DNA from: Bradyrhizobium campsiandrae
GTDB taxonomy: Bacteria; Pseudomonadota; Alphaproteobacteria; Rhizobiales; Xanthobacteraceae
Reading direction: 5' to 3'
Assembly: GCF_014529705.1 (NCBI RefSeq)
Contig: NZ_JAANIH010000011.1
Coordinates: forward strand, 1 to 64,000
Length of the DNA stretch: 64,000 bases
The translations under genes were made by a program, and so were the position numbers. The number at the start of each line of letters is the position of its first letter. The first letter of the stretch is position 1. The notes under the pieces were generated by a model. That model did no database searches. It had not been told where the DNA came from and saw only the letters and a list, made by a program, of their open reading frames with translations. This document shows positions 18,528 through 27,307 of this stretch, one piece after another.

Positions 18528-19503
18528 ACTTGCACGATATCTCAAGATCGCGGCTCTCGCGGCCGGCGTAGCTGCGCTTTCGCCGATGCCGGAGGCTGTC
18601 TCCGGACCAAGTCAGACGATGGACGCGAGCCCAATACCGGTGACGCACTATCGGACGGCGAAAATCGAGGGCGTAGACATCTTCTACCGCGAGGCAGGAC
18701 CTGCCGACGCTCCCGTCGTGCTGCTCCTTCACGGATTCCCGACATCGTCGCACATGTTCCGCAACCTGATCCCGCAGCTCGCGTCTCGTTATCGTGTGAT
18801 CGCGCCCGATTATCCCGGCTTCGGTCAGAGCGCAGCTCCGGACCACAAGAAGTTCGCTTACACCTTCGCTCACTACGCCGACCTGATGGACGGTCTTCTC
18901 GGGCAACTCGACGTCAAGAGCTATGCGATGTACGTGATGGACTACGGCGCCCCGGTCGGCTACCGGCTCGCCCTGAAGCATCCGGAGAGGGTGAGCGCGC
19001 TGATCATCCAGAACGGGAATGCCTATGAGGAGGGGCTCAAGAAATTCTGGGATCCGATCAAAGCTTACTGGGCCGACGGATCACCAGCGCACCGCAAGGC
19101 CCTGGAAGTCCTGATGAAGCCGGAGACGACCAAATTCCAGTACACCGACGGGATGAGCGATATCAGCCGCATCGACCCTGACAACATGCTGCACGACCAG
19201 ACCTTGCTGGACCGTCCGGGTAACATGGACATCCAGCTCGACCTCTTCCACGACTACGGATCAAACGTCCCGCTCTACCCGAAGTTTCAGGCGTTTTTCC
19301 GGGATCGTAAGCCGCCGACGCTGATCGTCTGGGGCAAAAATGATTTCATCTTCCCGGCGGACGGCGCGCGGCCGTATCTGCGTGACCTGCCCGATGCTGA
19401 ATTGCATCTGATCGACACTGGTCACTTTGCCCTGGAGGACAAGGCGGACGAGATGGTCCCCCTGATCCGCAGCTTCCTCGAACGAAAACTGCCTGCATCG
19501 TGA
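18520..19503 (+). CDS. Exported alpha/beta hydrolase, dehalogenase/epoxide type
   Basis: A 327-residue hydrolase with a signal peptide (about 28 residues). [16 protein letters not shown] is the oxyanion motif. The nucleophile is an aspartate in [13 protein letters not shown], the acid lies in [10 protein letters not shown] and the histidine in DTGHFALED. An Asp nucleophile puts it with haloalkane dehalogenases and epoxide hydrolases, not with the Ser enzymes upstream. CAGAGGAG precedes the ATG, which overlaps the end of the kinase gene, so the two are co-translated. The substrate is unknown. Confidence 0.82.
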   Translation: MTRLARYLKIAALAAGVAALSPMPEAVSGPSQTMDASPIPVTHYRTAKIEGVDIFYREAGPADAPVVLLLHGFPTSSHMFRNLIPQLASRYRVIAPDYPGFGQSAAPDHKKFAYTFAHYADLMDGLLGQLDVKSYAMYVMDYGAPVGYRLALKHPERVSALIIQNGNAYEEGLKKFWDPIKAYWADGSPAHRKALEVLMKPETTKFQYTDGMSDISRIDPDNMLHDQTLLDRPGNMDIQLDLFHDYGSNVPLYPKFQAFFRDRKPPTLIVWGKNDFIFPADGARPYLRDLPDAELHLIDTGHFALEDKADEMVPLIRSFLERKLPAS

Positions 19504-19609
19504 AGAACCGCACTCAGAGGCGCAGCGCCCACTGGGACTGCGCCTCTGGGCGAGGGAGGAACTCGCAACGTCTTGACGCCGGACCACCTCACAGCAAGGA
19601 AACTTCATC

Positions 19610-20041
19610 ATGGACGCCGTCTCCGACATCAACGCTAGGGCTGCCGTGAACTGCGCTACGGCGAACCCCCGTGCCGCAACGGCTCGCGAAGTTCGAGGTC
19701 CGTCGCCTTTGCTTGCTCTCAATGACGAAGCGCCCGCAAGGTTGATCGTCGATCCGCCGCTTGCCAAATCCCTGGCGGAGGGAAGGGTCTTTATCCAATA
19801 CCGGACGGAGAATCTCCGTGTGCTGCCGGTCTTCGGCGCCGGGGCGCTGGAAGTATCGCCGAGGGTCGGACACGTGCACATCACCGTGGATGATATGCCG
19901 TGGCATTTCATTGATGCGTCGGGCGAAACAGTCGTCGTCGTGGGGCTTGCTCCAGGCGCGCACCGGATCTTGTTCGAGTTGGCGGACCCTACGCACCGCG
20001 TGATCGACAGCCAAACTGTGCGCTTCACCATACCAGAGTGA
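19610..20041 (+). CDS. DUF6130-like cytoplasmic protein
   Basis: A 143-residue protein without signal peptide or membrane segment. VGHVHITVDDMPWHFIDASG and VVGLAPGAHRILFELADP resemble DUF6130 proteins, which form a beta-sandwich of unknown role; I assign this by memory of the motif only. AAGGAAAC lies upstream of the ATG. It sits between the dehalogenase-like hydrolase and the second Dps gene, all in the same direction. Confidence 0.6.
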   Translation: MDAVSDINARAAVNCATANPRAATAREVRGPSPLLALNDEAPARLIVDPPLAKSLAEGRVFIQYRTENLRVLPVFGAGALEVSPRVGHVHITVDDMPWHFIDASGETVVVVGLAPGAHRILFELADPTHRVIDSQTVRFTIPE

Positions 20042-20140
20042 GATCGGCCAACGTATCGGACGTTTGTGCAATATCTCTGTCGTCCCGCGTGAGATGGTTC
20101 GGATCATAGTGTCGTGGACGCGAATGAAAAGGGATCGAAG

Positions 20141-20671
20141 ATGGATATCTTGGAAACGAAGACGCGCCAAGCCGCGCCGCTGAAAACGCCAAGCGACCTC
20201 GGGTCGAATGCGGTGCGAGACGTCTCCGTCGCGTTGACTGCGCTCCTGGCGGACATGCTTGCGTTGTATTTGAAAACCAAAAATTTCCATTGGCATGTCT
20301 CGGGTCCGCATTTCCGCGAGGATCACCTGATGCTGGATGATCAAAGTGCTCAAATTCTCGCTACGACCGACTCCATTGCAGAGCGTGTGCGCAAGGTCGG
20401 CGGAACGACCATCAGGTCCATCGGGCATGTCTCACGCCTGCAGCGGATCCTCGACAACGATGCGGAGTACGTAACGCCGCCCGACATGCTCGCAGAGCTG
20501 CGCGACGACAACATGCAGTTGATCGCCCGGATGCGCGAGACCCACCGGCTTTGCGAGGAGAGCAGTGACGTTGCAAGCGCCAGTCTTCTCGAACCATGGA
20601 TAGACGAAGCCGAGGGCCGGGTATGGTTCCTGTTCGAGAGCAGCAGGCGATCACAGTCCTCCGCTGGCTAG
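20141..20671 (+). CDS. Dps-family DNA-starvation/ferroxidase protein
   Basis: A 176-residue ferritin-like protein. The helix KTKNFHWHVSGP is followed by FREDHLMLDDQ and TDSIAER, so all five ferroxidase ligands of the E. coli Dps site (first His, second His, Asp, Asp, Glu) align by eye. It should oxidise iron with peroxide and shield DNA. A GTG 27 bases upstream is a weaker start. It is the intact counterpart of the altered Dps at 12006 in the same island. Confidence 0.88.
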   Translation: MDILETKTRQAAPLKTPSDLGSNAVRDVSVALTALLADMLALYLKTKNFHWHVSGPHFREDHLMLDDQSAQILATTDSIAERVRKVGGTTIRSIGHVSRLQRILDNDAEYVTPPDMLAELRDDNMQLIARMRETHRLCEESSDVASASLLEPWIDEAEGRVWFLFESSRRSQSSAG

Positions 20672-20714
20672 GGCAGACCGAACCACCAACGACTGCGAGC
20701 CCGGGAGCTTCAAG

Positions 20715-21665
20715 ATGGGTGCGACGATCGGATACGTCGATAAGTGCAACTTGATGAGCCGTCGACGGTTCATGGCGGCGACAGCTGGCGTGGTAGCGTC
20801 GCCCCTGCTGCCGAACCGCGGCCTCGCGACTGGTCTTCATACCTTCGGGCACGGAGCTTTTGATATTCGCGTGTGTAGCGACGGCCACATGGTCGTGCCG
20901 GCTTCGATGCTTGCGATCGGAGCTCCGGTCGACAAGCTGGCTGAGGTGCTTCGGCGTACGAACGCACCCGCCCCGATGGCTTGGCCGGCCGCGAATATTC
21001 CTCTGATTCAAATCGGTCGGGAACTGGTCCTAGTCGACGTCGGCGATGGGAAAAACTTCCAGCCGACGGAGGGCGAGCTTCTAAGTTGCCTTCGGGTGAA
21101 CGGCATCGATCCGGCGTCCATTACCAAAGTGGTGCTTACGCACGCGCATCCCGATCACCTCTGGGGAATTTGCAACTCGGCCGGTGAGTTGAACTACCCG
21201 AACGCGACCTACCACGTCGGGAGCGCGGAATGGAATTTCTGGATGAGCTCCGATGTGGCAACCTCGCTCCCTGCCGACTTCAGAGGGATCGTACCCAGGA
21301 CCCAGCGGGCGCTCGCCGCCATAGCGGACAGGGTGACCTTCGTGAAGCACGGTGATGAGATCGTGTCCGGAATGAGGGTCTTAAGCACCCCTGGACATAC
21401 CCCAGGGCAGTTTTCGCTGGAGCTCGAGGGCGATACTGGCCTGATCATCACCGCGGACGCGCTGACGCACGAAGTCATTTCATTCGAGTATCCGGAGTGG
21501 GTCAACGGCTTTGATCTGGTGTCGGACATAGCAATAGCGAACCGCAGGAAGCTGCTTGCGCTGGTGGCGGCCGAGCGTACGAAGCTTTTAGGATTCCACT
21601 TCAAGTATCCCGGTATTGGACACGCTGAAAAGTCAGGCTCAGCCTACCGCTTCGTCGCCGCCTAG
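20715..21665 (+). CDS. MBL-fold metallo-hydrolase, exported
   Basis: A 316-residue metallo-beta-lactamase-fold hydrolase. A twin-arginine signal (SRRRFMAATAG) follows a short N-terminal extension. The metal motif LTHAHPDHLWG and STPGHTPGQ with a later D-ALTHE are typical of quorum-quenching/lactonase-like and related hydrolases. GGGAG before ATG 20715 favours this start; ATG 20754 lacks a ribosome site but would place the signal at the terminus. Last gene of island part A, ending 64 bases before the internal att-like site. Confidence 0.82.
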   Translation: MGATIGYVDKCNLMSRRRFMAATAGVVASPLLPNRGLATGLHTFGHGAFDIRVCSDGHMVVPASMLAIGAPVDKLAEVLRRTNAPAPMAWPAANIPLIQIGRELVLVDVGDGKNFQPTEGELLSCLRVNGIDPASITKVVLTHAHPDHLWGICNSAGELNYPNATYHVGSAEWNFWMSSDVATSLPADFRGIVPRTQRALAAIADRVTFVKHGDEIVSGMRVLSTPGHTPGQFSLELEGDTGLIITADALTHEVISFEYPEWVNGFDLVSDIAIANRRKLLALVAAERTKLLGFHFKYPGIGHAEKSGSAYRFVAA

Positions 21666-22070
21666 CCTGCCGTGAGTGGTTCTTGAGAGCGCGTGCGCTC
21701 ATGCGGCACCGCACTTCGGGTCATGGGCTAGACAGGGTTGAACTATTGCTGCAACCCTGTGACTTATTGATTTTATTGTACTTTTCGATCCGGCGATCTG
21801 TTTTTGTGTGGCACTCTTGGGTGGCGAGTTGGATGCAGATTACCTTTGGACCCTTGAGCTTGCAGCTTCCTTCTTGCCACTGTTCACACTTCGCAGGAGC
21901 CCCCCATGCCGGTGGCGAGGCCTGCTACTATTGCTGTTGCCTCAGTCGGGGTACGGACGAAGCCGGCCTTTGAACCGACCCAACCTTAGTCTAGGACAAA
22001 ACATCTTACGTTACTTGCGCAAACTGCGGTATCTTTTAGGTTGTAAATTTCCCGACTCAATGAGTTTCGC
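21666..22070. other. Gap with att-like site; no gene seen
   Basis: After the end of the hydrolase gene this 405-base gap holds the internal att-like repeat (21729-21830) and then sequence with only short, unconvincing frames. No ribosome site with a following open frame is evident before the lipase-like gene. A promoter for the ABC-three-component operon should lie here, but I cannot single one out. Confidence 0.4.
21729..21830. repeat. Internal att-like repeat
   Basis: This block aligns with 983-1084 over about 100 bases with scattered differences. It keeps the hairpin (ACAGGGTTG at 21732-21740, complement at 21752-21760), TTGATTTTATTG, TTTTCGATCCGG and GTGTGGCACT (21806-21815). One base pair of the hairpin is changed on both sides relative to the left site. 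It marks the boundary between two differently composed halves of the island, so it is probably an old junction between tandem or successively inserted elements. Confidence 0.75.
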
Positions 22071-23270
22071 TTGTCCATTAGCTCGACCTTCTTTGCGACA
22101 ATTTCAGCAAACGGCGGCTCCGCGGACGTCATCTTCGTGCATGGTCTAACCGGTGACCCTGTCGAAACATGGTCGTCTCAAGGAACCCAGGAAGCGGAGG
22201 GACCTTACTGGCCGAAATGGCTAGTAACCGATCTTCCGCATCTCAATTCTTACACGTTGGGCTATCCGGCAAGCCTCTTTGCTCAATGGGCAAAGAAGGA
22301 AATGGACCTATACCAACGCGCGAAGAATGTCCTCGAAACATTGGCGGGATACGAGTTCGGGAATCGCCCACTCGTTTTCGTTTGTCACAGCTTGGGAGGC
22401 CTTCTCGTCAAGCAAATCCTCCGCACGGCTAAGGAGTCGCCTGACGAAGACTGGCACAAGGTCGCAGATAACTGTTGGGGTGTGCTGTTCCTTGCCACTC
22501 CTCATAGCGGCTCCAGTCTGGCTAACGTTCTAAAAACCTTCTCCGGGTGCTTCAGTTCTCCACACGTTGACAAGCTCCTGGAAGACAGCTCCCAACTTGA
22601 TGAGCTCAACGCCAGCTTTCGGACGTTTTGTCAGACCCGCAATATCCGTGTCACCGCTTACCACGAGATGCACAAAACTAATAAGCTGGCGGTGATCGTG
22701 GACGCAAAAAGTGCCGATCCCGGTGTCAACGCAAGCATACCTATTCCGATCGATGCGGATCATTTGAATATTTGTAAGCCGAGCAGCCGCAGCAGCTTGG
22801 TCTATACGAGTGTTCTGCGAAAGCTAAAGAAGCTGGTGCCCGTGGTCACCGTCGCTGAACTGGACGAGGCTGCGCTATTTGACGACGACAATCTGGGCGA
22901 GGGAAGCACTCGCGATCGGCGAGACCTGTTTGAGAAGATGACTGCGGCAGGGCGCGAGCACGAGTACGGCTACGCCAATGATGCACAGAACAAGTTTGCG
23001 CGGTCGTTCGCGAAGCACGGACTAAAGACTGCGTCCGCCACGCTGTACAACAATCTACTCGCCGACATTGAGCAGCGTTTTCAGAACTTGATCTTCCATC
23101 CGCTAATCTGCGGAGGGGCCGACAACGCAGCGGTTCTAGCCGCGGTTCAAACGCATGTGGTGGATCCGCTCAGCGCGAAGTATGCCGACAAGAACGCGAC
23201 ATCGGTAACGATCATGAATGCGCTCTATTTCCTGACTGAGCGTTGTCATATCCGATGGGACAAGCCATGA
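22071..23270 (+). CDS. ABC-3C effector: alpha/beta hydrolase with C-terminal domain
   Basis: A 399-residue protein. Residues about 15-240 form a lipase-like alpha/beta hydrolase (VIFVHGLTGDP; nucleophile Ser in VCHSLGGLLVK; ATPHSGSS; late His in IDADHLNIC), close to the PGAP1/SERAC1 group. The rest is the C-terminal docking domain expected of ABC-three-component systems. The start is probably TTG 22071, since later starts would cut the first strand of the fold. Its stop overlaps the next start by 4 bases (ATGA). By family knowledge this is the toxic effector of a conflict system; the target, perhaps membrane lipid, is inference. Confidence 0.75.
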   Translation: MSISSTFFATISANGGSADVIFVHGLTGDPVETWSSQGTQEAEGPYWPKWLVTDLPHLNSYTLGYPASLFAQWAKKEMDLYQRAKNVLETLAGYEFGNRPLVFVCHSLGGLLVKQILRTAKESPDEDWHKVADNCWGVLFLATPHSGSSLANVLKTFSGCFSSPHVDKLLEDSSQLDELNASFRTFCQTRNIRVTAYHEMHKTNKLAVIVDAKSADPGVNASIPIPIDADHLNICKPSSRSSLVYTSVLRKLKKLVPVVTVAELDEAALFDDDNLGEGSTRDRRDLFEKMTAAGREHEYGYANDAQNKFARSFAKHGLKTASATLYNNLLADIEQRFQNLIFHPLICGGADNAAVLAAVQTHVVDPLSAKYADKNATSVTIMNALYFLTERCHIRWDKP

Positions 23271-23773
23271 GCTATCGCCAGTGGTACGCCCAACTTGACG
23301 TCTATGATACGATACGTCGCTATCTCGCCTTATTGGTCAGATGGAAGGGCGCGGCACCCACTCGCGATCGTCTGTTTATCTCAGACTTTTATCTGGCCAA
23401 TCCAAGTCTACTGCACCTCACGCACATGACGGCTGACGTGCGGCGCGCGTTTAACTCCCTAAAAGTCGCGAAGCCCGACCAAACCTTTCTGAAGTATCCG
23501 TCACCGCCAATCCTTTACGGCAAAATGGGTGGGATACAGTCCCAGGCTCTTCACAATCTGACAGGAAAAGGGCTTCTCCGCCTCGAACTTGTTGACAAGG
23601 ATCAATACAGTCTCAGCGAGACCGGAAACGCGCTCGCGAACGGCATGGAGAGCCGACTAGTCCTTCCGACCGAAGAAGGTGTACTTCATTTCCTCACCAC
23701 AGAGTTCGCATCAATTGGGCAAGGCAAGGGCGGCTTGCGGGCGGTTACGGGCCTCAGGCGTCTGGGAACATAG
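23267..23773 (+). CDS. ABC-3C middle component
   Basis: A 168-residue winged-helix-like protein (LHNLTGKGLLRLELVDKDQY, then LSETGNALA) of the size and place of the middle component in ABC-three-component systems, which links effector and ATPase. ATG 23267 overlaps the effector's stop and the ATPase start follows its stop by 2 bases, so all three are one translational unit. Family assignment rests on the gene order and winged-helix pattern rather than on strong motifs. Confidence 0.7.
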   Translation: MSYRQWYAQLDVYDTIRRYLALLVRWKGAAPTRDRLFISDFYLANPSLLHLTHMTADVRRAFNSLKVAKPDQTFLKYPSPPILYGKMGGIQSQALHNLTGKGLLRLELVDKDQYSLSETGNALANGMESRLVLPTEEGVLHFLTTEFASIGQGKGGLRAVTGLRRLGT

Positions 23774-23775
23774 CA

Positions 23776-25671
23776 TTGGTTTCATTCTTCGCAGTCAACC
23801 GTGTAAGGATTGCTCACGGAAACAAAGCCGCATACGATGAGGTGTTTCATCGTGGCGTCAACATCATCCGCGGCGAAAACAGTTCAGGGAAATCGACGAT
23901 ATCGGATTTCCTTTTCTATGGCCTCGGTGGCGAGTTCGATCGCTGGAAAGATGCGGCTGCGCAATGCAGCGCTGTCCGGCTGGAGATCGAGACGGAAAGC
24001 TCTCTGCTGACCGTTCACAGAAACGTTGGGAGTAGGCAAGAGCCAGTCCTCGTCTTCTATGGAGGACTCGAAGACTCGCTTTCGAGGGGGATTGACGAAT
24101 GGCAAAGAGTGCCCATTCGGCGTCTGCCCGGAGGCAAAGAGCTGTCTTTCACACAAGTTCTTTTCAGAGCGGCGGGAATCCCGGAGGCGCCAAACGTCGA
24201 CAATTCGAATGTCACGATGCATCAGATCATGCGGCTCCTCTATTCTGACCAGCAAACCCCGGCGGGAAAGCTCTTCCGGTTTGAGAGCTTCGATACTCGT
24301 GATATCCGCGAAGCTGTCGGGCAGCTAGTGATTGGCGTGAATGGTTATGAACTATACGAGACCCAGATCGAACTGCGTCAACTAAACTCCGATTATGCCG
24401 AGAAAGATCGGCTGTATAAAGCCGCCTTGCTCACCTTGCCGAGGTCGGAGGGCCTCGCATCGATCGCCGCCTTGGAATCGCGAATTGGCGAAATTGTCTC
24501 TCAAAGGACTGTGCTTCAAGACGAGATCGCCAACGTCGATTCGCATGTCGCCGGCGAACAGTCCGATAAATTCGTCGCTGATCGGCGCGCAATGCAAACC
24601 AAGCTGCGAAAGTTGGCCTTTGACCTTCAGGAACAAGAACAGCATTCGAGTGACCTCGCAGATGAGATTTCTGAGATAGGATTGTTTGTAGAGCACCTCA
24701 CAAACCAGCTGGCTTCGCTAGGGGCATCAGAAGAGCTGTCAGAGAAGCTTGGCACGATCGAATTTCAGTATTGCCCCGCATGTCTAAAGCCCTTGGACGG
24801 CGCTGATAGTAAGCATTGCATCGTGTGCCATCAGGAGATTGATGAGGATAAGGCTAAGTCGAAGTATTTCGAGCTCAAGATGGACAATGAGCTTCAGGTG
24901 CGTGAATCGCAGCAGCTTCTGAAGTCGAAAGCCGCGGAGCTAGAGGATCTGCAAGGTGAATTGCGAGTCAGGCGGCGCGACTATGCGGTCGCAGTCGCTG
25001 AGTTCGCGGGCCGGTATGACGTCAGTAATTCGCCGCGAGAAAGCTTTCTGGCCGAGCGAAACAAGCGCCTGGGTCGGCTCGAGCACGAAATCGCTTATCT
25101 TGAAGAGCTGCGTGCGACGATACAAAAGATCGATGAACTCTCTAAAGAGCGAGCCAATTTGAATGACGAGATCGATCGCCTGAAGGCAAGATTGAAGACG
25201 CTAGAAGCTTCATCTACGACGCGGACCCGAAAGGCCATGAACGCTGTTAGCGCCATCGGTCGGCGCCTCTTAATTGACGACTTGCCGCGAGAAGACAGTT
25301 TTGAAAACCCAGATTCGTTCTCTGTCAATTTCGGCGACGATGCGATGCTCGTCAATGGCAAGATGAATTTTGCCGAAAGCAGCAATGTTGTGTTGAAGAA
25401 CACCGCGATCTTGTCGCTGTTTCTTGCTGCCTGTTACGATGCCGAATTTTGGCATCCGAGGTTTTTGCTGATGGATAACATCGAAGACAAGGGGATGGAG
25501 CAAGAGCGTAGCCATAACTATCAGAGGCTCATCGTTCGCGAATCGCAGAAGGCAAAATTCCCGCACCAGATCATCTTTACAACGTCGATGATTGATCCAA
25601 CGCTTGAAAAAAGCGGTCTCACGGTGGGTCCAAAATATACTCGCCAGAAAAAGACGCTTGCGTTGGGCTAG
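23776..25671 (+). CDS. ABC-3C SMC-like ATPase with zinc hook
   Basis: A 631-residue Rad50/SMC-like ATPase. The P-loop is GENSSGKST at about residues 34-42. Two long coiled-coil arms (about 190-320 and 370-490) flank a zinc-ribbon hook YCPACLKPL...HCIVCHQEI with four cysteines. The C-terminal ATPase lobe has FLLMDNIEDKGMEQERS as Walker B region; the signature motif is degenerate (FAESSNVVL). The start appears to be TTG, 2 bases after the previous stop. It is the sensor/engine of the three-component system. Base composition is visibly less G+C-rich than the surrounding chromosome. Confidence 0.8.
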   Translation: MVSFFAVNRVRIAHGNKAAYDEVFHRGVNIIRGENSSGKSTISDFLFYGLGGEFDRWKDAAAQCSAVRLEIETESSLLTVHRNVGSRQEPVLVFYGGLEDSLSRGIDEWQRVPIRRLPGGKELSFTQVLFRAAGIPEAPNVDNSNVTMHQIMRLLYSDQQTPAGKLFRFESFDTRDIREAVGQLVIGVNGYELYETQIELRQLNSDYAEKDRLYKAALLTLPRSEGLASIAALESRIGEIVSQRTVLQDEIANVDSHVAGEQSDKFVADRRAMQTKLRKLAFDLQEQEQHSSDLADEISEIGLFVEHLTNQLASLGASEELSEKLGTIEFQYCPACLKPLDGADSKHCIVCHQEIDEDKAKSKYFELKMDNELQVRESQQLLKSKAAELEDLQGELRVRRRDYAVAVAEFAGRYDVSNSPRESFLAERNKRLGRLEHEIAYLEELRATIQKIDELSKERANLNDEIDRLKARLKTLEASSTTRTRKAMNAVSAIGRRLLIDDLPREDSFENPDSFSVNFGDDAMLVNGKMNFAESSNVVLKNTAILSLFLAACYDAEFWHPRFLLMDNIEDKGMEQERSHNYQRLIVRESQKAKFPHQIIFTTSMIDPTLEKSGLTVGPKYTRQKKTLALG

Positions 25672-25741
25672 GTTGGCGGCTGCGAGGGACGATCAATCGT
25701 GAGGGCACTGCTCCGGCACCGCGAGTACCGATCTCGATCCA

Positions 25742-25885
25742 ATGCCTTATCGCCAGAGTGGTGAGTGGCGCCGGCATTTTTTGGCGCAGGATTTTGTCAT
25801 GCGTCCACAGGTGATCGACGTTCATACGCAATTGAACGGCCGTATTGGCGCAGTTATTCGGTTGATCGATAGCGATGAATATTAG
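25742..25885 (+). CDS. Possible 47-residue ORF, unknown
   Basis: A short frame from ATG to TAG between the ABC ATPase and the next gene, ending 9 bases before it. No clear ribosome site or known motif. It may be a remnant or chance frame; reported because it fills most of the gap. Confidence 0.2.
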   Translation: MPYRQSGEWRRHFLAQDFVMRPQVIDVHTQLNGRIGAVIRLIDSDEY

Positions 25886-25894
25886 CGAGACAGA

Positions 25895-26674
25895 ATGCAA
25901 ATGGAGGACACAGCAGTGAAGGGGCCACGACGGGTGCCCGAAGTCGTTATAGGCTGCTTGCTCTCCATTGCCGCTCTCACGGTGGGGACGATGCTTGTGT
26001 CAGCCACGCGGGCAAGCGAGGCATGGGGTTGGTTTTCCAAGGATGCCAGTGGCTTTTTCACTGGACTGCAATTCCTTGTGGCGACAGCCCAAGCTGTCCT
26101 CTTCATCTATCAGCTTCGCTTAATCCGCGTTAGCTTGGAGGATGCCAAGGTCGTGTCGGCCGCGGCCACGCGACAGGCTCGCGTTGCTGAAGACACGCTC
26201 ACTAAAATCGAGCGTCCCTATGTCTTCGTCTACAATGTCAGTTCTCTCAAGATTGACCAATGGGAGTATGAAGGGGAAACTGGATCGACATTGAGCGTCA
26301 AATACTCGGTCGCAAACTATGGGAAGCTTCCTGCGGTCATCGAACACATGCAAGTCAGCCTGAGCGTGCACGACGAGCCGCTGCCGCCAACGAACTACGA
26401 CTACAACCATCCCCTTGCGGTGTCCGCTGTCCTTGTCCCGGGCGAACCGCGAAACGACTTGTATGAAGGACTTGCCTGGGATCGCGTGACAATTGATCCC
26501 TATCAAGGGGACGCAGCGGACCTGGGCGGGAAAGAGCTATTCTTCTGGGTGATCATTCGATATCGGGGCACGTTCTCTAGTGGGCACGTCACCCGGGCCT
26601 GTTGGCGATACGATGAGCGCACAGGGCAGTTCGTCGAATTTAATGGTGGCCCCGAGCACAACAGTCAAACCTAA
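25895..26674 (+). CDS. Two-helix membrane protein, unknown
   Basis: A 259-residue protein with two N-terminal transmembrane segments (about residues 18-36 and 52-72), a short helical linker, and a C-terminal soluble domain rich in beta-strand sequence (KYSVANYGKLPAVIEHMQVS). I do not recognise a characterised family, though this layout is common among uncharacterised alphaproteobacterial membrane proteins. ATG 25901 is an alternative start. It stands between the ABC-three-component operon and a nuclease-like gene, so a defence-related role is possible only by position. Confidence 0.65.
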   Translation: MQMEDTAVKGPRRVPEVVIGCLLSIAALTVGTMLVSATRASEAWGWFSKDASGFFTGLQFLVATAQAVLFIYQLRLIRVSLEDAKVVSAAATRQARVAEDTLTKIERPYVFVYNVSSLKIDQWEYEGETGSTLSVKYSVANYGKLPAVIEHMQVSLSVHDEPLPPTNYDYNHPLAVSAVLVPGEPRNDLYEGLAWDRVTIDPYQGDAADLGGKELFFWVIIRYRGTFSSGHVTRACWRYDERTGQFVEFNGGPEHNSQT

Positions 26675-26697
26675 CGCGAAATGGGAGAAAAAAGGCA

Positions 26698-27201
26698 ATG
26701 CCGACCGAGATGGGTGAGTATCTTGTCGGAGCCTATCTAAAGCTCGTGCTGGGATGCAGCGTGGTTGACTACAATGCCCGCCCGCAGGGCGGGGGTCTTC
26801 CGGGGCTGGGCGAGCTTGATGTGATCGGCTTCGATTTCGCCAACCGCAAAGTCTACCTTTGCGAGGTGACCACGCATCTAGATGGATTGTTGATCGGCGG
26901 AGGAGGCGAAGCCACCATAGCTAAATTGGCTGACAAGCATGCGCGACAGAAATTATATGCGGAGCGACATCTGCACCTTCCTGATTTCAACGCCCGCTTT
27001 ATGTTCTGGTCACCGGTCGTTCGTCCGGGCTTGGTTGCGCCGCTTAGGGGTATCGGCTTCGAGCTGTTCGTAAACAGGGTGTACCGGGATGCTATCGACG
27101 AATTGCGCGTATTTGCAAGCTCTTCCACGTCCGATGCCAACAATCCAGCGTTTCGTCTCCTGCAAATTCTTGAACACATGCGCGAGCCGACCCGCGAATG
27201 A
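26698..27201 (+). CDS. Possible PD-(D/E)xK-fold nuclease-like protein
   Basis: A 167-residue protein. MGEYLVGAYLKLVLGCSVVDY is followed by GLGELDVIGFD and KVYLCEVTTHL, the spacing of the Asp and Glu-x-(K/T) strands of restriction-endonuclease-like folds, with a conserved-looking helix glutamate near the start. The usual lysine of ExK reads Thr, so either activity is changed or another residue replaces it. It begins 23 bases after the membrane protein gene. This is pattern recognition only, without a family match. Confidence 0.5.
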   Translation: MPTEMGEYLVGAYLKLVLGCSVVDYNARPQGGGLPGLGELDVIGFDFANRKVYLCEVTTHLDGLLIGGGGEATIAKLADKHARQKLYAERHLHLPDFNARFMFWSPVVRPGLVAPLRGIGFELFVNRVYRDAIDELRVFASSSTSDANNPAFRLLQILEHMREPTRE

Positions 27202-27307
27202 AGTACCTCGTGAGACAGGCGGCTTCTTCCGCCTCAAAAGTAGAAATGGTGATTGTGTTTCGTTGACTTCTGGCGGTTCAATGCGCAAGCCAGGGCAGGG
27301 GGCGGCG

